DNA of 64,000 nt, taken from the NCBI GenBank assembly GCA_040386195.1, contig JAZKFV010000005.1, positions 62,001 through 126,000 of the forward strand. Direction: 5' to 3'. Below are positions 1 through 8,365 of this stretch, one piece after another; positions within the stretch are counted from its first letter, which is position 1; each line of letters opens with the position of its first letter. The notes below the pieces were generated by a model. It saw only the letters and a list, made by a program, of their open reading frames with translations. It made no database searches and was not told where the DNA came from. This stretch comes from JAJTCH01 sp040386195 (GTDB taxonomy: Bacteria > Pseudomonadota > Alphaproteobacteria > Rickettsiales > UBA1997). A program made the translations under genes and the position numbers.

Positions 1-1
1 A

Positions 2-790
2 AAATCAATTGAACTTTGCGGCGGAACTCACGCAAAAGCAACTGGCAATATTGGAATTTTAAAAATTATTTCTGAAAAAGGTATTGCCGCTGGAATCAGA
101 AGAATTGAGGCTAAAACTGGTTTTTTTGCTTTGGAATATTCACGATTGCAGGAAAGAAAATTACAAGCTTTGATTGAAGCTCTAAAAATTACTGGACAAT
201 CTGAAGAGATAAAATTTCCTCAAAATCAATTTCACAGCGCCAAAAAAGGTTTTGATGATTTGTATTATTTTACTGAAGAAGCCACAGAAAATGCGGTTGT
301 AAGCGCGGCAGAAATTTCTTCTATGCAAGAAATTATTACTAAAATTTATCAATTAGGTGAAGCCAAAATGTTGGAAATCAAAGCTTTGCAAAAGGAAATT
401 GATAAACTCAAAAAAGAAAAATTATCTGCAAATAGCAATTTTACTGTCGAAAAAATTGGCGAAATTAATTTAGTTCATCATTTTTTTGACGGCGTTGGAG
501 CTAAGGAATTAAAGGATTTGATCACTGAAATTAAACAGCAAAAAGAATATCAGCAAAATTCTTGCATTTTGTTCTTTGGTTTTGCGGAAGATAAGTTATC
601 ATGCATTCTAGCAATCAGCCAAAACCTAACTGAAAAGTTTCCAGCCAATAAATTTATCAGCCAAATCGCTGAGAAAATTGGTGGCAAAGGCGGTGGTGGC
701 AAACCAGATTTAGCAATGTGCGGCGGCACTGATAGAAACGGAATTGACAATGCTGTTCAGGTGATAAAGGATTTACTAAATAATAATTGA
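2..790 (+). CDS. alaS: Alanyl-tRNA synthetase, C-terminal part (partial)
   Basis: The frame is open from the window edge to a TGA at 788-790, so only the 3' third of the gene is present. AlaRS charges tRNA-Ala and clears mischarged Ser/Gly. The first residues carry the editing-domain zinc motif (ELCGGTHAKATG, with Cys and His as ligands), followed by the usual IAAGIRRIEA segment. A lysine-rich coiled stretch (about residues 115-140 of the visible part) leads into the C-terminal DHHA1 domain, which has the glycine-rich GGKGGGGKPDLA loop. The catalytic core lies upstream of the window. The first internal ATG, at 131, is not the true start. Identification is firm from the editing motif and the DHHA1 loop. 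Confidence 0.96.
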   Translation, partial: KSIELCGGTHAKATGNIGILKIISEKGIAAGIRRIEAKTGFFALEYSRLQERKLQALIEALKITGQSEEIKFPQNQFHSAKKGFDDLYYFTEEATENAVVSAAEISSMQEIITKIYQLGEAKMLEIKALQKEIDKLKKEKLSANSNFTVEKIGEINLVHHFFDGVGAKELKDLITEIKQQKEYQQNSCILFFGFAEDKLSCILAISQNLTEKFPANKFISQIAEKIGGKGGGGKPDLAMCGGTDRNGIDNAVQVIKDLLNNN

Positions 791-809
791 TATTACATAT
801 TATTAACTC

Positions 810-826
810 ATAATAACACTTATTAT
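810..826. promoter_or_regulatory. Candidate RelB operator palindrome
   Basis: A perfect 7-bp inverted repeat with a 3-nt spacer (ATAATAA-CAC-TTATTAT) lies 26 bp before the antitoxin ATG at 852. Ribbon-helix-helix antitoxins usually repress their own promoter at such a site, so an operator role is plausible. The surrounding 791-851 is very AT-rich, which raises the chance of a coincidental palindrome. Confidence 0.4.
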
Positions 827-851
827 CTATTAATTATTTCTGTAATTATTT

Positions 852-1079
852 ATGACCAGAGTTTTTTCCCTGCAAGTTCCAGATCGTTTATATGAAAGTC
901 TTGAAACTATTTCTAAAAAAGAAAACCGTAGCAAAGGCTATGTAGTGCGCGACTTGATTGAATCTTATATTCAAGATTATGCCGATCTACAATACGCCAA
1001 ACAAGTTTCCAGAGAAATTGAAGAAGGCAAATCTGAATTAGTTTCTTGGGAAGATGTTAAGAAAAAATACAAATTATAA
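852..1079 (+). CDS. RelB-like ribbon-helix-helix antitoxin
   Basis: This 75-residue protein starts with a beta strand (TRVFSLQVPDRLYESLE) followed by two helices (SKGYVVRDLIESYIQDYADL), the standard ribbon-helix-helix DNA-binding layout. The charged C-terminal tail (EIEEGKSELVSWEDVKKKY) is of the kind that wraps and neutralises a RelE toxin. It is followed 8 nt later by a RelE-like gene, so the two form one operon. Its expected jobs are toxin neutralisation and autorepression at the upstream palindrome. Antitoxin identity rests on size, fold and partner. The exact subfamily (RelB, StbD or CopG-type) is not resolved. Confidence 0.85.
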   Translation: MTRVFSLQVPDRLYESLETISKKENRSKGYVVRDLIESYIQDYADLQYAKQVSREIEEGKSELVSWEDVKKKYKL

Positions 1080-1087
1080 AACACCAA

Positions 1088-1357
1088 ATGCCACCAAAAA
1101 CCACTTGGAAAGTCAAATTTGACAAAAGAGCAGAAAAGTTATTTTCCAAACTTGATAAAATTACTAGGACAAGAATCAAGGATTTTATTGATCAGAAATT
1201 AGTTTTTGATCCAATTTTACATTCGAAAATGCTGGTTGGAAATAACAAATTCTTTCGTTCCAGAGTTGGCGATTACCGAGTTGTTTTTGAAATAAAAAAT
1301 CAAGAACTAATCATTATCATTATCGATATTGGTCACAGAAGAGAAATTTACAAATAA
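1088..1357 (+). CDS. RelE/ParE-superfamily toxin
   Basis: The 89-residue basic protein shows the RelE pattern: an N-terminal strand (WKVKFDKRAEKLFSKLD), two helices, then the strand pair RSRVGDYRVVFEI and a terminal IDIGHRREIYK. Conserved basic residues in RVGDYR and HRREIY match the positions used by RelE-type mRNA interferases, which cut mRNA in the ribosomal A site. RelE is more likely than ParE because of the GDYRVVF/HRREIY signature, but a gyrase-directed role is not excluded. It lies 8 nt downstream of its antitoxin and seems intact. The pair sits between two housekeeping genes (alaS, rnj), typical of a small transferable module. Confidence 0.86.
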   Translation: MPPKTTWKVKFDKRAEKLFSKLDKITRTRIKDFIDQKLVFDPILHSKMLVGNNKFFRSRVGDYRVVFEIKNQELIIIIIDIGHRREIYK

Positions 1358-1384
1358 ATTTCTTAAAAAAATAAATTAAAATAA

Positions 1385-3142
1385 ATGCAATTAAATTTAA
1401 AAAAACACCGCGAAGACTTATTATTCGTACCACTGGGCGGTGCTAGTGAAATTGGGATGAATGTCAATTTATATCACCTTGATGGCAAATGGATCATGGT
1501 GGATTGCGGGCTGGGCTTTGCTCATGATGTTCCTGGAATTGATATGCTGGCGGCTGATATTTCTTTTATCAAAGCGCATAAAAAAGATTTGCTGGGAATT
1601 ATTATTACTCACATTCACGAAGATCATTTGGGCGCGGTGCAGCATTTATGGCAAGAGTTGGAAGCGCCGGTTTATACTTCCGATTTTGCGGCACGATTTT
1701 TGCGCACTAAACTTGAAGAATATGCTTTTGGTTCAAGGGTTAAAATTCACACAATTGATGAAAGCAAAGAATTAAAACTCGGCGCTTTTAATATTGAATT
1801 TATTGGTTTGACTCACTCAGTTCCTGAGATGAACGCTTTGATGATCAAAACTCGTCATGGCAATATTTTGCATTCTGGTGATTGGAAATTTGATCCTAAT
1901 CCAGTTTTAGGAAAAATTTCTGAGAAAGAAAAAATCAAAGAATATGGCGATCAAGGTGAAATTTTGGCTTTGGTCTGCGACTCAACCAACGCTTTATCTC
2001 TTGGTCATTCAAGATCAGAAGGTGATCTTTTTGAAAGTCTAAGATCCATCATTAAAGATTGTAAACAGTTAGTTGGCGTTACCACTTTCGCTTCCAACAT
2101 TGCGCGGGTTTTCACTATCGCTAAAGTTGCTGAAAGCTGCGGCAGAAAGGTTTGTTTGACTGGTTTTTCACTGCAAAGATTAAAAGAAATTGCCATCAAA
2201 ACTGGTTATTTCAAAGAATTGCCTTCATTCATTTCTGATAAAGAACTTAAATTTTTCAGCCCTTCAGAAGTTTTAATTTTATCCACCGGTTGCCAAGGCG
2301 AATCCAATGCTGGCACGATGAAAATCGCCACCGATAAACATCCAACCATCAAATTTAAAGCGGGAGATACGATGATTTTTTCTTCCAAAATTATTCCTGG
2401 AAATGAAAAATCAATTTTTGCTTTATTCAATTTATTTGCCAAAAAGAAAGTGGAAGTGATCACTGAAAAAGATCATTTTGTCCATGTTTCTGGACATCCA
2501 AACCAAGATGAGCTTAAGGAAATGTATGAGCTGGCTAGACCAAAAATCGCTATTCCGGTTCATGGTGAGTTTGTTCATTTAAAACAACATGGCGCTTTGG
2601 TGAAAGAATGGGGAGTTAAAACTTCGATCGCCGTTGAGAACGGCACAGTGGTAAAACTTTCTAAAGCAAATAATGGCGAAGATAGCGCGATTGTTGGGCA
2701 AGTTCCAACTGGCTATATGGGAATTGATGGTCGACAATTAATTCCGCTGGAAGGCGAAGTGATTAAAACTAGATACAAATTGCAATTCGCTGGAATTGTG
2801 ATTGTGATGGTGGTGATTGACGGATCAAATGGCGAAGTGCTTGGTGATATTGAAATCAAAACTCCCGGTGCCATTGATTTTAGCAAAGATCCTGACGCGC
2901 TACATTGGCTGAGAAAAGATGTGACAGTTGCGATAAAAAGTTCAGCAAAAGAATTATTCAAAGGCAAAAAACATAGCTTTAAAGATAAATTCTTCGGCAA
3001 GAAAAACCAACCGCAAAATAATCACGCTCACAATAAAGCCATTGAAGCAATCTCGAAGTCGATTAGAAATAAATTAGGAAAAGATTTTCACGATTTGATG
3101 GGCAAAAAGCCGATGATGGAAGTGATTGTTAGAGTTGTTTAG
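1385..3142 (+). CDS. rnj: Ribonuclease J
   Basis: The product has 585 residues, the usual RNase J length. The metallo-beta-lactamase core shows the zinc motif THIHEDHLGA (about residue 79), LHSGDWKFD (about 163), CDSTNA (about 198) and the beta-CASP motif HVSGHP (about 370). RNase J combines endo- and 5'-3' exonuclease activity and is widespread in alphaproteobacteria, where it works in rRNA maturation and mRNA decay. A basic linker (about 520-550, KGKKHSFKDKFFGKKN) precedes the C-terminal domain. The gene follows relE by 27 nt and may be transcribed with it. An RNase J substrate, precursor 16S rRNA, is encoded in the same window. Confidence 0.95.
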   Translation: MQLNLKKHREDLLFVPLGGASEIGMNVNLYHLDGKWIMVDCGLGFAHDVPGIDMLAADISFIKAHKKDLLGIIITHIHEDHLGAVQHLWQELEAPVYTSDFAARFLRTKLEEYAFGSRVKIHTIDESKELKLGAFNIEFIGLTHSVPEMNALMIKTRHGNILHSGDWKFDPNPVLGKISEKEKIKEYGDQGEILALVCDSTNALSLGHSRSEGDLFESLRSIIKDCKQLVGVTTFASNIARVFTIAKVAESCGRKVCLTGFSLQRLKEIAIKTGYFKELPSFISDKELKFFSPSEVLILSTGCQGESNAGTMKIATDKHPTIKFKAGDTMIFSSKIIPGNEKSIFALFNLFAKKKVEVITEKDHFVHVSGHPNQDELKEMYELARPKIAIPVHGEFVHLKQHGALVKEWGVKTSIAVENGTVVKLSKANNGEDSAIVGQVPTGYMGIDGRQLIPLEGEVIKTRYKLQFAGIVIVMVVIDGSNGEVLGDIEIKTPGAIDFSKDPDALHWLRKDVTVAIKSSAKELFKGKKHSFKDKFFGKKNQPQNNHAHNKAIEAISKSIRNKLGKDFHDLMGKKPMMEVIVRVV

Positions 3143-3149
3143 TATAATT

Positions 3150-3986
3150 CTATCTTGCTCTTGGGCTTTTATTTTGTAGATCTTGAGCAAGTGGAACTGG
3201 CAATTCTCTAACTACAAGAACATGATTTTCTACCAAATCTTTCCCACCAATAAAATTACCAATATTTTCTAGAATATTTTTAAAACCTACTTTAGAAAAA
3301 AATTCTGGATCCCTTTTACACTCAGCAACGTATTTTGATATTTGCTTATTTAGAGCTTCAATTTGCTTGTCTATTTGTTCTGGTCTTCTTTGGGGCGCTT
3401 TATTTGGCAACCTATCAGCGCCCTCACCTAATTTTCCTTGCGGAAGAATCTTTTTACCAAAAGTAAGGATTTCAGCGAGTTCTTTGTTTATGTTTTTAGA
3501 ATCAAGCCCAGAAATTTTGCTGTGAAAATCTTCCAACTTTTGAATAAATTCTGCTGATTTATCATTTTGCAAATTCTCATCAAATAATATTGATCCAGAT
3601 CTTGTAGGTTGAAGGGAATAACTTTTAGGTGAAGGTTTTTCTTTGGTTGGTGAAGTTTTTGAATATTCTGGTTTGGTGCGAGCAATTTTATAAAACTGGC
3701 TTCTTACTTTTTCAAATTGTGCATTTGCTGGAAGTGGATTCGCTTTTTTAGAAACTTCATACTGATCTATAGCCTTTCCAAGATCTTTGATTGCTTTTAT
3801 ATGATTATCTCCTAGAGCTAGATTTATGAGGGCTTTCTCAGTTCTAGTTCCATATCTGTAAATCAAATTTACACTATCTTCTAAATCACTTTTAATAGCA
3901 GAAGACAATGATGATTCGCGTATTTTTGATCTAATCGAGGCGATTAAAGCTTTGTTTGCTGCACTTTGAGATGTAGTTTTGGTCAT
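3150..3986 (-). CDS. Hypothetical protein, helical and charged
   Basis: I do not recognise this 278-residue protein. It has no signal peptide or membrane segment. It looks mostly helical, with a Ser/Lys/Pro-rich low-complexity middle (about residues 108-130, SKTSPTKEKPSPKSYS) separating an N-terminal helical part (1-105) from a C-terminal helical part (140-270). The C-terminal part contains EQIDKQIEALNKQISKY, a likely short coiled coil. It is convergent with rnj (7 nt apart) and lies 56 nt downstream of gyrB in the same direction. Codon use looks like its neighbours. It could be a lineage-specific protein or a secreted effector, but nothing here shows secretion. Confidence 0.6.
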   Translation of the reverse strand: MTKTTSQSAANKALIASIRSKIRESSLSSAIKSDLEDSVNLIYRYGTRTEKALINLALGDNHIKAIKDLGKAIDQYEVSKKANPLPANAQFEKVRSQFYKIARTKPEYSKTSPTKEKPSPKSYSLQPTRSGSILFDENLQNDKSAEFIQKLEDFHSKISGLDSKNINKELAEILTFGKKILPQGKLGEGADRLPNKAPQRRPEQIDKQIEALNKQISKYVAECKRDPEFFSKVGFKNILENIGNFIGGKDLVENHVLVVRELPVPLAQDLQNKSPRAR

Positions 3987-4042
3987 AGAATTTAAAATTT
4001 ATGATTATTAAAACAAAACTTTAATCAACTTCTAAGCTTAAT

Positions 4043-6484
4043 CTAAACGTCCAAATTAACGACTTTAAGCGCATTTTCTTGAATAAAATCACGTCTTGGT
4101 TCAACCACATTTCCCATTAAAATTGAAAAAGTTTCGTCGGCGTCTTCATATTGGTCGATTTTAACTTGTAATAAAGTGCGGTTGGATGGGTCGAGAGTTG
4201 TATCCCAAAGCTGTTCGGCGTTCATTTCTCCCAAACCTTTAAATCTTTGCACTGACAAACCTTTTTTACCAATTTCGTTAATCAAAGTTAATAAAGAAAT
4301 TGGGCTGGTGGTTTTGTGTTGCTCGTCTTTTTTCACCAAAGTTAATGGTGCAGCAAAATCATCAGCAATTTCCGGTGCGATGGTTTTTAAAGCTTGCGCT
4401 TCTGGAGCTAAAACGATGGTTTTAGAAATTAACATAGTGTTTTTAACACCACGAGTTTCTTTGATAATGTTGATGTTGCCATCAACAATTTCTGATGACC
4501 AAACTACATCGTCATCGTCATTATTTTTTTGTAATTGTTTGACTAAATTCTGAGCAACTTTGCCGGCAGCTTTATCGTCTTTAGTCCAAGCATCATCAAA
4601 CAAACCATTCAGCGCGCCAATTTCAGCAATATGTGCTGGCAAAATTCTAGTAATGCCGGAAATTAGAGTGTTGAATTTATTAAGTTTATTCACAAAATCC
4701 GCCAAATCCTTGCCAGTTCTATCGCCAGCTTTAGATTTTAAAACCGCATCGCCTAAAACATTTTCCAAAATATAACTTTGTAAAGCTTGTTCATTTTTCA
4801 AATAAACTTCGCTGCTGCCTTTTTTCACTTTATAAAGCGGCGGTTGGGCAATGTATAAATAGCCTTTCTCGATCAATTTTGGCATATGGCGGAAGAAGAA
4901 AGTCAAAAGCAAAGTTCTGATGTGCGAACCGTCAACGTCGGCATCCGCCATGATGACAATTTTGTGATAACGAATTTTAGTTTCGTCAAAATCATCTTTA
5001 CCAATTCCGGCGCCAAGCGCGGTGATGATGGTGCCAATTTCAGTTGAAGCCAACATTTTATCAAATCTAGCTCTTTCCACATTTAAGATTTTACCACGAA
5101 TTGGCAGAATCGCTTGGTTTTTTCTGTTGCGCCCGCTTTTTGCTGAACCGCCCGCAGAGTTTCCTTCCACGATAAATAATTCACTCAAAGCCGGATCTTT
5201 TTCTTGGCAATCCGCTAATTTACCAGGCAAATTGCTAACTTCTAAAACTGATTTTCTTCTAGTCAATTCACGAGCTTTACGCGCTGCTTCACGAGCTTGC
5301 GCTGCTTCTAAAGATTTGCCAATAATAATTCTAGCATCAGCTGGTTTTTCTTCAAACCATTGACCCAATTTATCGGCAACGCCAGATTCCACAACTTGGC
5401 GAACTTCACTGGAAACTAATTTATCTTTAGTTTGAGAAGAGAATTTTGGATCAGGAACTTTCACGGACAAAACGCAAGTCAAACCTTCACGCACATCTTC
5501 GCCCGAAAGAACGATTTTTTCTTTTTTGAATAATTTATTGGTAGTTGCGTAGTTGTTGATTACGCGAGTTATAGCAGCTCGAAAGCCCGCCAAGTGAGTT
5601 CCGCCATCTCTTTGGCGAATATTATTGGTGAAGCACAAAACGTTTTCGTGATAGCTGTCATTCCATTGCATTGCTACTTCCACAGTAATTCCATTAGTTT
5701 CTGGAGTGTTGATAACAATGGTTTGGTGCATGGCAACTTTGCTTTTATCTAGATATTTAGCATAAGCTTCAACGCCGCCTTCATAATATAAAATGATTTC
5801 TTTAGGCTCAACTTCATCGCGCAAATCTTTGAAGACAATTCTGACGCCGGAATTGAGGAAAGCCAACTCGCGAAGGCGATGTTCAATAGTTGAGAAAGTG
5901 AATTCAGTCGAGGTGAAAGTTGCTTTGGAAGGGTGGAAAGTTACTTGGGTTCCTTTTTTGCCATTAGCGTCGCCGGTTACTTTCAAAGAAGTGACTGCGT
6001 CGCCATTTTCAAAACGCATTTGATGTTGTTTGCCTTCGCGCCAAATAGTCAGCTCCAACCAATCTGAAAGAGCATTAACCACTGAAACACCAACGCCGTG
6101 CAAACCGCCGGAAACTTTATAAGAATTTTGGTCAAATTTACCACCGGCGTGAAGTTGAGTCATAATAACTTCAGCGGCAGAAACGCCTTCGCCTTCGTGA
6201 ATATCAGTTGGAATACCGCGTCCGTTATCGCGAACGGTAACCGATCCATCAGAATTAAGCGCCACATTAACTTCGTCGCAATGACCAGCCAAAGCTTCGT
6301 CAATTGCGTTATCAACAACCTCATAAATCATATGATGCAAACCGCTGCCATCATCAGTATCGCCAATATACATTCCGGGGCGTTTGCGAACTGCTTCTAA
6401 ACCTTTGAGAACTTTAATGGAATCAGCACCGTAAGCATTAGCGGCATCGGTGATTGCTGCGGCAGTTTTATCTAGATCTGTCAT
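4043..6484 (-). CDS. gyrB: DNA gyrase subunit B
   Basis: The 813-residue protein is the ATPase subunit of gyrase, which with GyrA introduces negative supercoils. The GHKL ATPase domain carries EVVDNAIDEALAG, DNGRGIPTDIHEGE and GGLHGVGVSVVNALS. The TOPRIM domain carries ELFIVEGNSAGGSAK and the metal-binding MADADVDGSHIR. The C-terminal GyrA-contact region has QRFKGLGEMNAEQLWDTT. An insert of about 150 residues between TOPRIM and the C-terminal box is normal for proteobacterial GyrB and separates it from ParE. Start is the ATG at 6484, giving the expected short N-terminus before SIKVLKGLEAVRKRPGMYIG. The gene is divergent from thiS (78-nt AT-rich gap). Confidence 0.98.
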   Translation of the reverse strand: MTDLDKTAAAITDAANAYGADSIKVLKGLEAVRKRPGMYIGDTDDGSGLHHMIYEVVDNAIDEALAGHCDEVNVALNSDGSVTVRDNGRGIPTDIHEGEGVSAAEVIMTQLHAGGKFDQNSYKVSGGLHGVGVSVVNALSDWLELTIWREGKQHQMRFENGDAVTSLKVTGDANGKKGTQVTFHPSKATFTSTEFTFSTIEHRLRELAFLNSGVRIVFKDLRDEVEPKEIILYYEGGVEAYAKYLDKSKVAMHQTIVINTPETNGITVEVAMQWNDSYHENVLCFTNNIRQRDGGTHLAGFRAAITRVINNYATTNKLFKKEKIVLSGEDVREGLTCVLSVKVPDPKFSSQTKDKLVSSEVRQVVESGVADKLGQWFEEKPADARIIIGKSLEAAQAREAARKARELTRRKSVLEVSNLPGKLADCQEKDPALSELFIVEGNSAGGSAKSGRNRKNQAILPIRGKILNVERARFDKMLASTEIGTIITALGAGIGKDDFDETKIRYHKIVIMADADVDGSHIRTLLLTFFFRHMPKLIEKGYLYIAQPPLYKVKKGSSEVYLKNEQALQSYILENVLGDAVLKSKAGDRTGKDLADFVNKLNKFNTLISGITRILPAHIAEIGALNGLFDDAWTKDDKAAGKVAQNLVKQLQKNNDDDDVVWSSEIVDGNINIIKETRGVKNTMLISKTIVLAPEAQALKTIAPEIADDFAAPLTLVKKDEQHKTTSPISLLTLINEIGKKGLSVQRFKGLGEMNAEQLWDTTLDPSNRTLLQVKIDQYEDADETFSILMGNVVEPRRDFIQENALKVVNLDV

Positions 6485-6562
6485 TTTAATTTATTGATTA
6501 TTTTTAGGTGAGAGGAATAATGCGGAGATTATAAATATTGAGTTTAAAAAACCAACAAAAAT

Positions 6563-6772
6563 ATGGCAAAGATCAAGATTACACTTAATGGCGACGATAA
6601 ATTTATTGAGCCAAAAAGCTCACTAAAAAATTTGCTTGAGGAGTTGGAATTGGATGTGAAAAAAATTGCGATTGAGAAGAATTATGAGATTATTTTGCCC
6701 GAGGATTTTGCGGGGAATATTTTAAGCGAAGGTGATCGGATTGAGATTGTGCATTTTATTGGTGGTGGCTAG
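6563..6772 (+). CDS. thiS: Sulfur carrier protein ThiS
   Basis: This 69-residue beta-grasp protein ends in FIGGG, giving the C-terminal Gly-Gly that is adenylated and thiocarboxylated to carry sulfur for the thiamine thiazole ring. Length and ending match ThiS. The other thiazole genes (thiG, thiF, thiO) are not beside it. The only other thiamine gene in view is thiE at 16.7 kb, so the pathway is scattered. The stop codon overlaps the convergent gene at 6769 by 4 nt. MoaD is an alternative for a small beta-grasp protein, but the ThiS-like N-terminus (ITLNGDDKFI) and lack of molybdopterin genes favour ThiS. Confidence 0.85.
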   Translation: MAKIKITLNGDDKFIEPKSSLKNLLEELELDVKKIAIEKNYEIILPEDFAGNILSEGDRIEIVHFIGGG

Positions 6773-7353
6773 TTAGAACGCACATTACTGTTGTTACTAC
6801 TTTGTTGCTCAACTTCTTTTGTCCATTTATTATCATCAGTATTATCAACCCTGCTTTGAGCCCCATCTGTTTGAGGGCCAGACTCATCAATCGTATCTTC
6901 CGCGTTAACCGGAGCAAGAAAAGGTGTTTGTTTTTCAACTTTTTTACTTCCAGTTTCATCTTTACTAGGAAGCGCTACTGTGCTTTTTCTATTTGAATGC
7001 TCTCCACCAAAAAACTCAACAACATTTTGTGCAGACTCTACCCCCGCACTCCAACCATATTTCCACGGACTAAGCCAAGTTCTGGCGAACCAATTAGAAA
7101 CTGAGTGTATTGACTCTAAAGATGATCCTGCAATTGGCTTACCTTTGCCATCAATTTGACCGGGAACAAGAAAGCTCCAAAAAACGCTAGCAAAAAAACC
7201 TGCTGCCATACCAATACCTTTGGCAACGCTACCAACCACACCAATTTGCATTGGAATAAGAGTTGGGGAGGCCATAATTGCGGAGGATCTCACACCTTTT
7301 TGAACACTTTCTTTAACATCTGAAATATTTTCTACTATTGATTTTTTCGGCAT
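6769..7353 (-). CDS. Hypothetical protein with hydrophobic central segment
   Basis: I do not recognise this 194-residue protein. Residues about 25-65 form a glycine/alanine-rich hydrophobic region (GVVGSVAKGIGMAAGFFASV, then FWSFLVPG) that could span or insert into a membrane. A Trp-rich part follows (WFARTWLSPWKYGW). The last 80 residues are polar, acidic and low-complexity, ending in a Ser/Asn-rich tail. The gene lies 3 nt downstream of yajQ in the same direction and overlaps thiS convergently by 4 nt. The layout (membrane-active segment plus disordered tail) would fit a small envelope or secreted protein. No function can be assigned. Confidence 0.6.
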   Translation of the reverse strand: MPKKSIVENISDVKESVQKGVRSSAIMASPTLIPMQIGVVGSVAKGIGMAAGFFASVFWSFLVPGQIDGKGKPIAGSSLESIHSVSNWFARTWLSPWKYGWSAGVESAQNVVEFFGGEHSNRKSTVALPSKDETGSKKVEKQTPFLAPVNAEDTIDESGPQTDGAQSRVDNTDDNKWTKEVEQQSSNNSNVRSN

Positions 7354-7356
7354 TTT

Positions 7357-7848
7357 CTAATCTCTAAAATTAATAAATTGTAAGGGCAAATCTAAACTAA
7401 AACTTTTCAACTCATTCATAACATCTTGCAAATCATCGCGCTTTTTGCCTTCCACCCGCACCTCTTCACCTCGAATTGAGGCTTGAACTTTGAGTTTTTT
7501 ATCTTTGATATATTTGGTAACTTTTTTAGCATTTTCTGAATCAATGCCTTGCTTAATTTTCACCGCTTGACGCAAACTTTGTCCGCCAGCTTTTTGCACC
7601 TCTTCAAATTCTAAAGATTTAACATCAATTCCTCTTTTGGTGGCAAAAACTTTTAAAGAATCACCAATTTGCCCTAATTTATATTGGTCTTCAGCGTGAA
7701 TATTGATTTTGCTTTCTTTGGCATCGACCACAATTTCAAAAATCGCCCCTTTAAAATCATAGCGATTTTTAAGCTCACGCAGAACAGAATTGACGGCGTT
7801 GTCAATTTCTTGCATATCAATTTTGGAAACAATATCGAAGCTAGGCAC
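7357..7848 (-). CDS. yajQ: YajQ family nucleotide-binding protein
   Basis: The 163-residue protein matches YajQ from end to end: PSFDIVSKIDMQEIDNAVN at the N-terminus, LKNRYDFKG, and the second ferredoxin-like repeat ending with FSLDLPLQFINFRD. YajQ proteins bind nucleotides, and some bind cyclic di-GMP. The cellular role here is unknown. The start codon is GTG (7846-7848), chosen because PSFDIVSKID is the conserved first segment of the family. The AT-rich repeat at 7853-7893 lies immediately upstream, where a promoter and ribosome binding site would be expected. Confidence 0.93.
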   Translation of the reverse strand: MPSFDIVSKIDMQEIDNAVNSVLRELKNRYDFKGAIFEIVVDAKESKINIHAEDQYKLGQIGDSLKVFATKRGIDVKSLEFEEVQKAGGQSLRQAVKIKQGIDSENAKKVTKYIKDKKLKVQASIRGEEVRVEGKKRDDLQDVMNELKSFSLDLPLQFINFRD

Positions 7849-7852
7849 TTTT

Positions 7853-7893
7853 ATAATGATTAATGGTTAATTATTAATGGTTAATGATTATTA
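7853..7893. repeat. AT-rich TAATGATTAATGG repeat (family D, copy 1)
   Basis: About 41 nt built of interleaved TTAATGGTTAAT and ATTATTAATGG units sit directly before the GTG of yajQ. A similar block (TAATGATTAATGACTAATG and onward) lies at 62346-62380 across the dapB stop and the tilS start. The two copies share ATTAATGA/TTAATTATTAATG-type strings. This may be a small dispersed repeat or just low-complexity promoter DNA. Confidence 0.4.
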
Positions 7894-7909
7894 GAGTCGT
7901 AGCTAATTT

Positions 7910-8365
7910 TCAACTTTTTCTTTTGGTTGAGAAAAAGTCTTTGAGGAGCTTTTCTGATTCCAAAGCCCCAATTCCGCTATATATTTCGGGCTTGTGATGG
8001 CATTGTTGATGACTAAAAACTTTGGCGCCATTTTCAACTCCGCCGGATTTGGCATCGGATGCGGCATAATATAACCTTCTAATTCGCGCCACCGAAATTG
8101 CCGCAGCGCACATTGGGCAAGGCTCCAAACTTACATATAAATCACAATCATCCAAACGATGGTTTTGCAAAACTTGATTAGCTTTTCTGATTGCCAAGAT
8201 TTCAGCGTGAGCGGTGGAATCTTTTAGAATGATGTTTTGATTATAAGCGCTGGCGATAATCTGATTATCTTTGACCACAACCGCGCCAACTGGCACTTCG
8301 CCTTTTTCAAAAGCAATTTGGGCTTGGTTCAAAGCTTCGGTTATAAATGGATTAGATTTGATCAT
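7910..8365 (-). CDS. tadA: tRNA-specific adenosine deaminase
   Basis: TadA converts A34 to inosine in tRNA-Arg(ACG). The cytidine-deaminase-fold protein shows the zinc/catalytic motif HAEILAIRKA (His ligand, catalytic Glu) and the second zinc motif PCPMCAAAI. The N-terminal VPVGAVVVKDNQIIASAYN is also typical. I use the ATG at 8365. A GTG two codons further upstream (8371) is also possible. The 5' end overlaps tatD by 14 nt, suggesting translational coupling in a tatD-tadA operon. Length (about 151 residues) is normal. Confidence 0.94.
   Translation of the reverse strand: MIKSNPFITEALNQAQIAFEKGEVPVGAVVVKDNQIIASAYNQNIILKDSTAHAEILAIRKANQVLQNHRLDDCDLYVSLEPCPMCAAAISVARIRRLYYAASDAKSGGVENGAKVFSHQQCHHKPEIYSGIGALESEKLLKDFFSTKRKS

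Noticed and set aside
4176..6400. Several plus-strand open frames opposite gyrB (70-125 residues)
   Set aside because: They are antisense shadows of a well-conserved coding gene, with no family features of their own.
7853..7893. Riboswitch or attenuator before yajQ
   Set aside because: Only AT-rich short repeats are seen, with no conserved riboswitch core or terminator pair.
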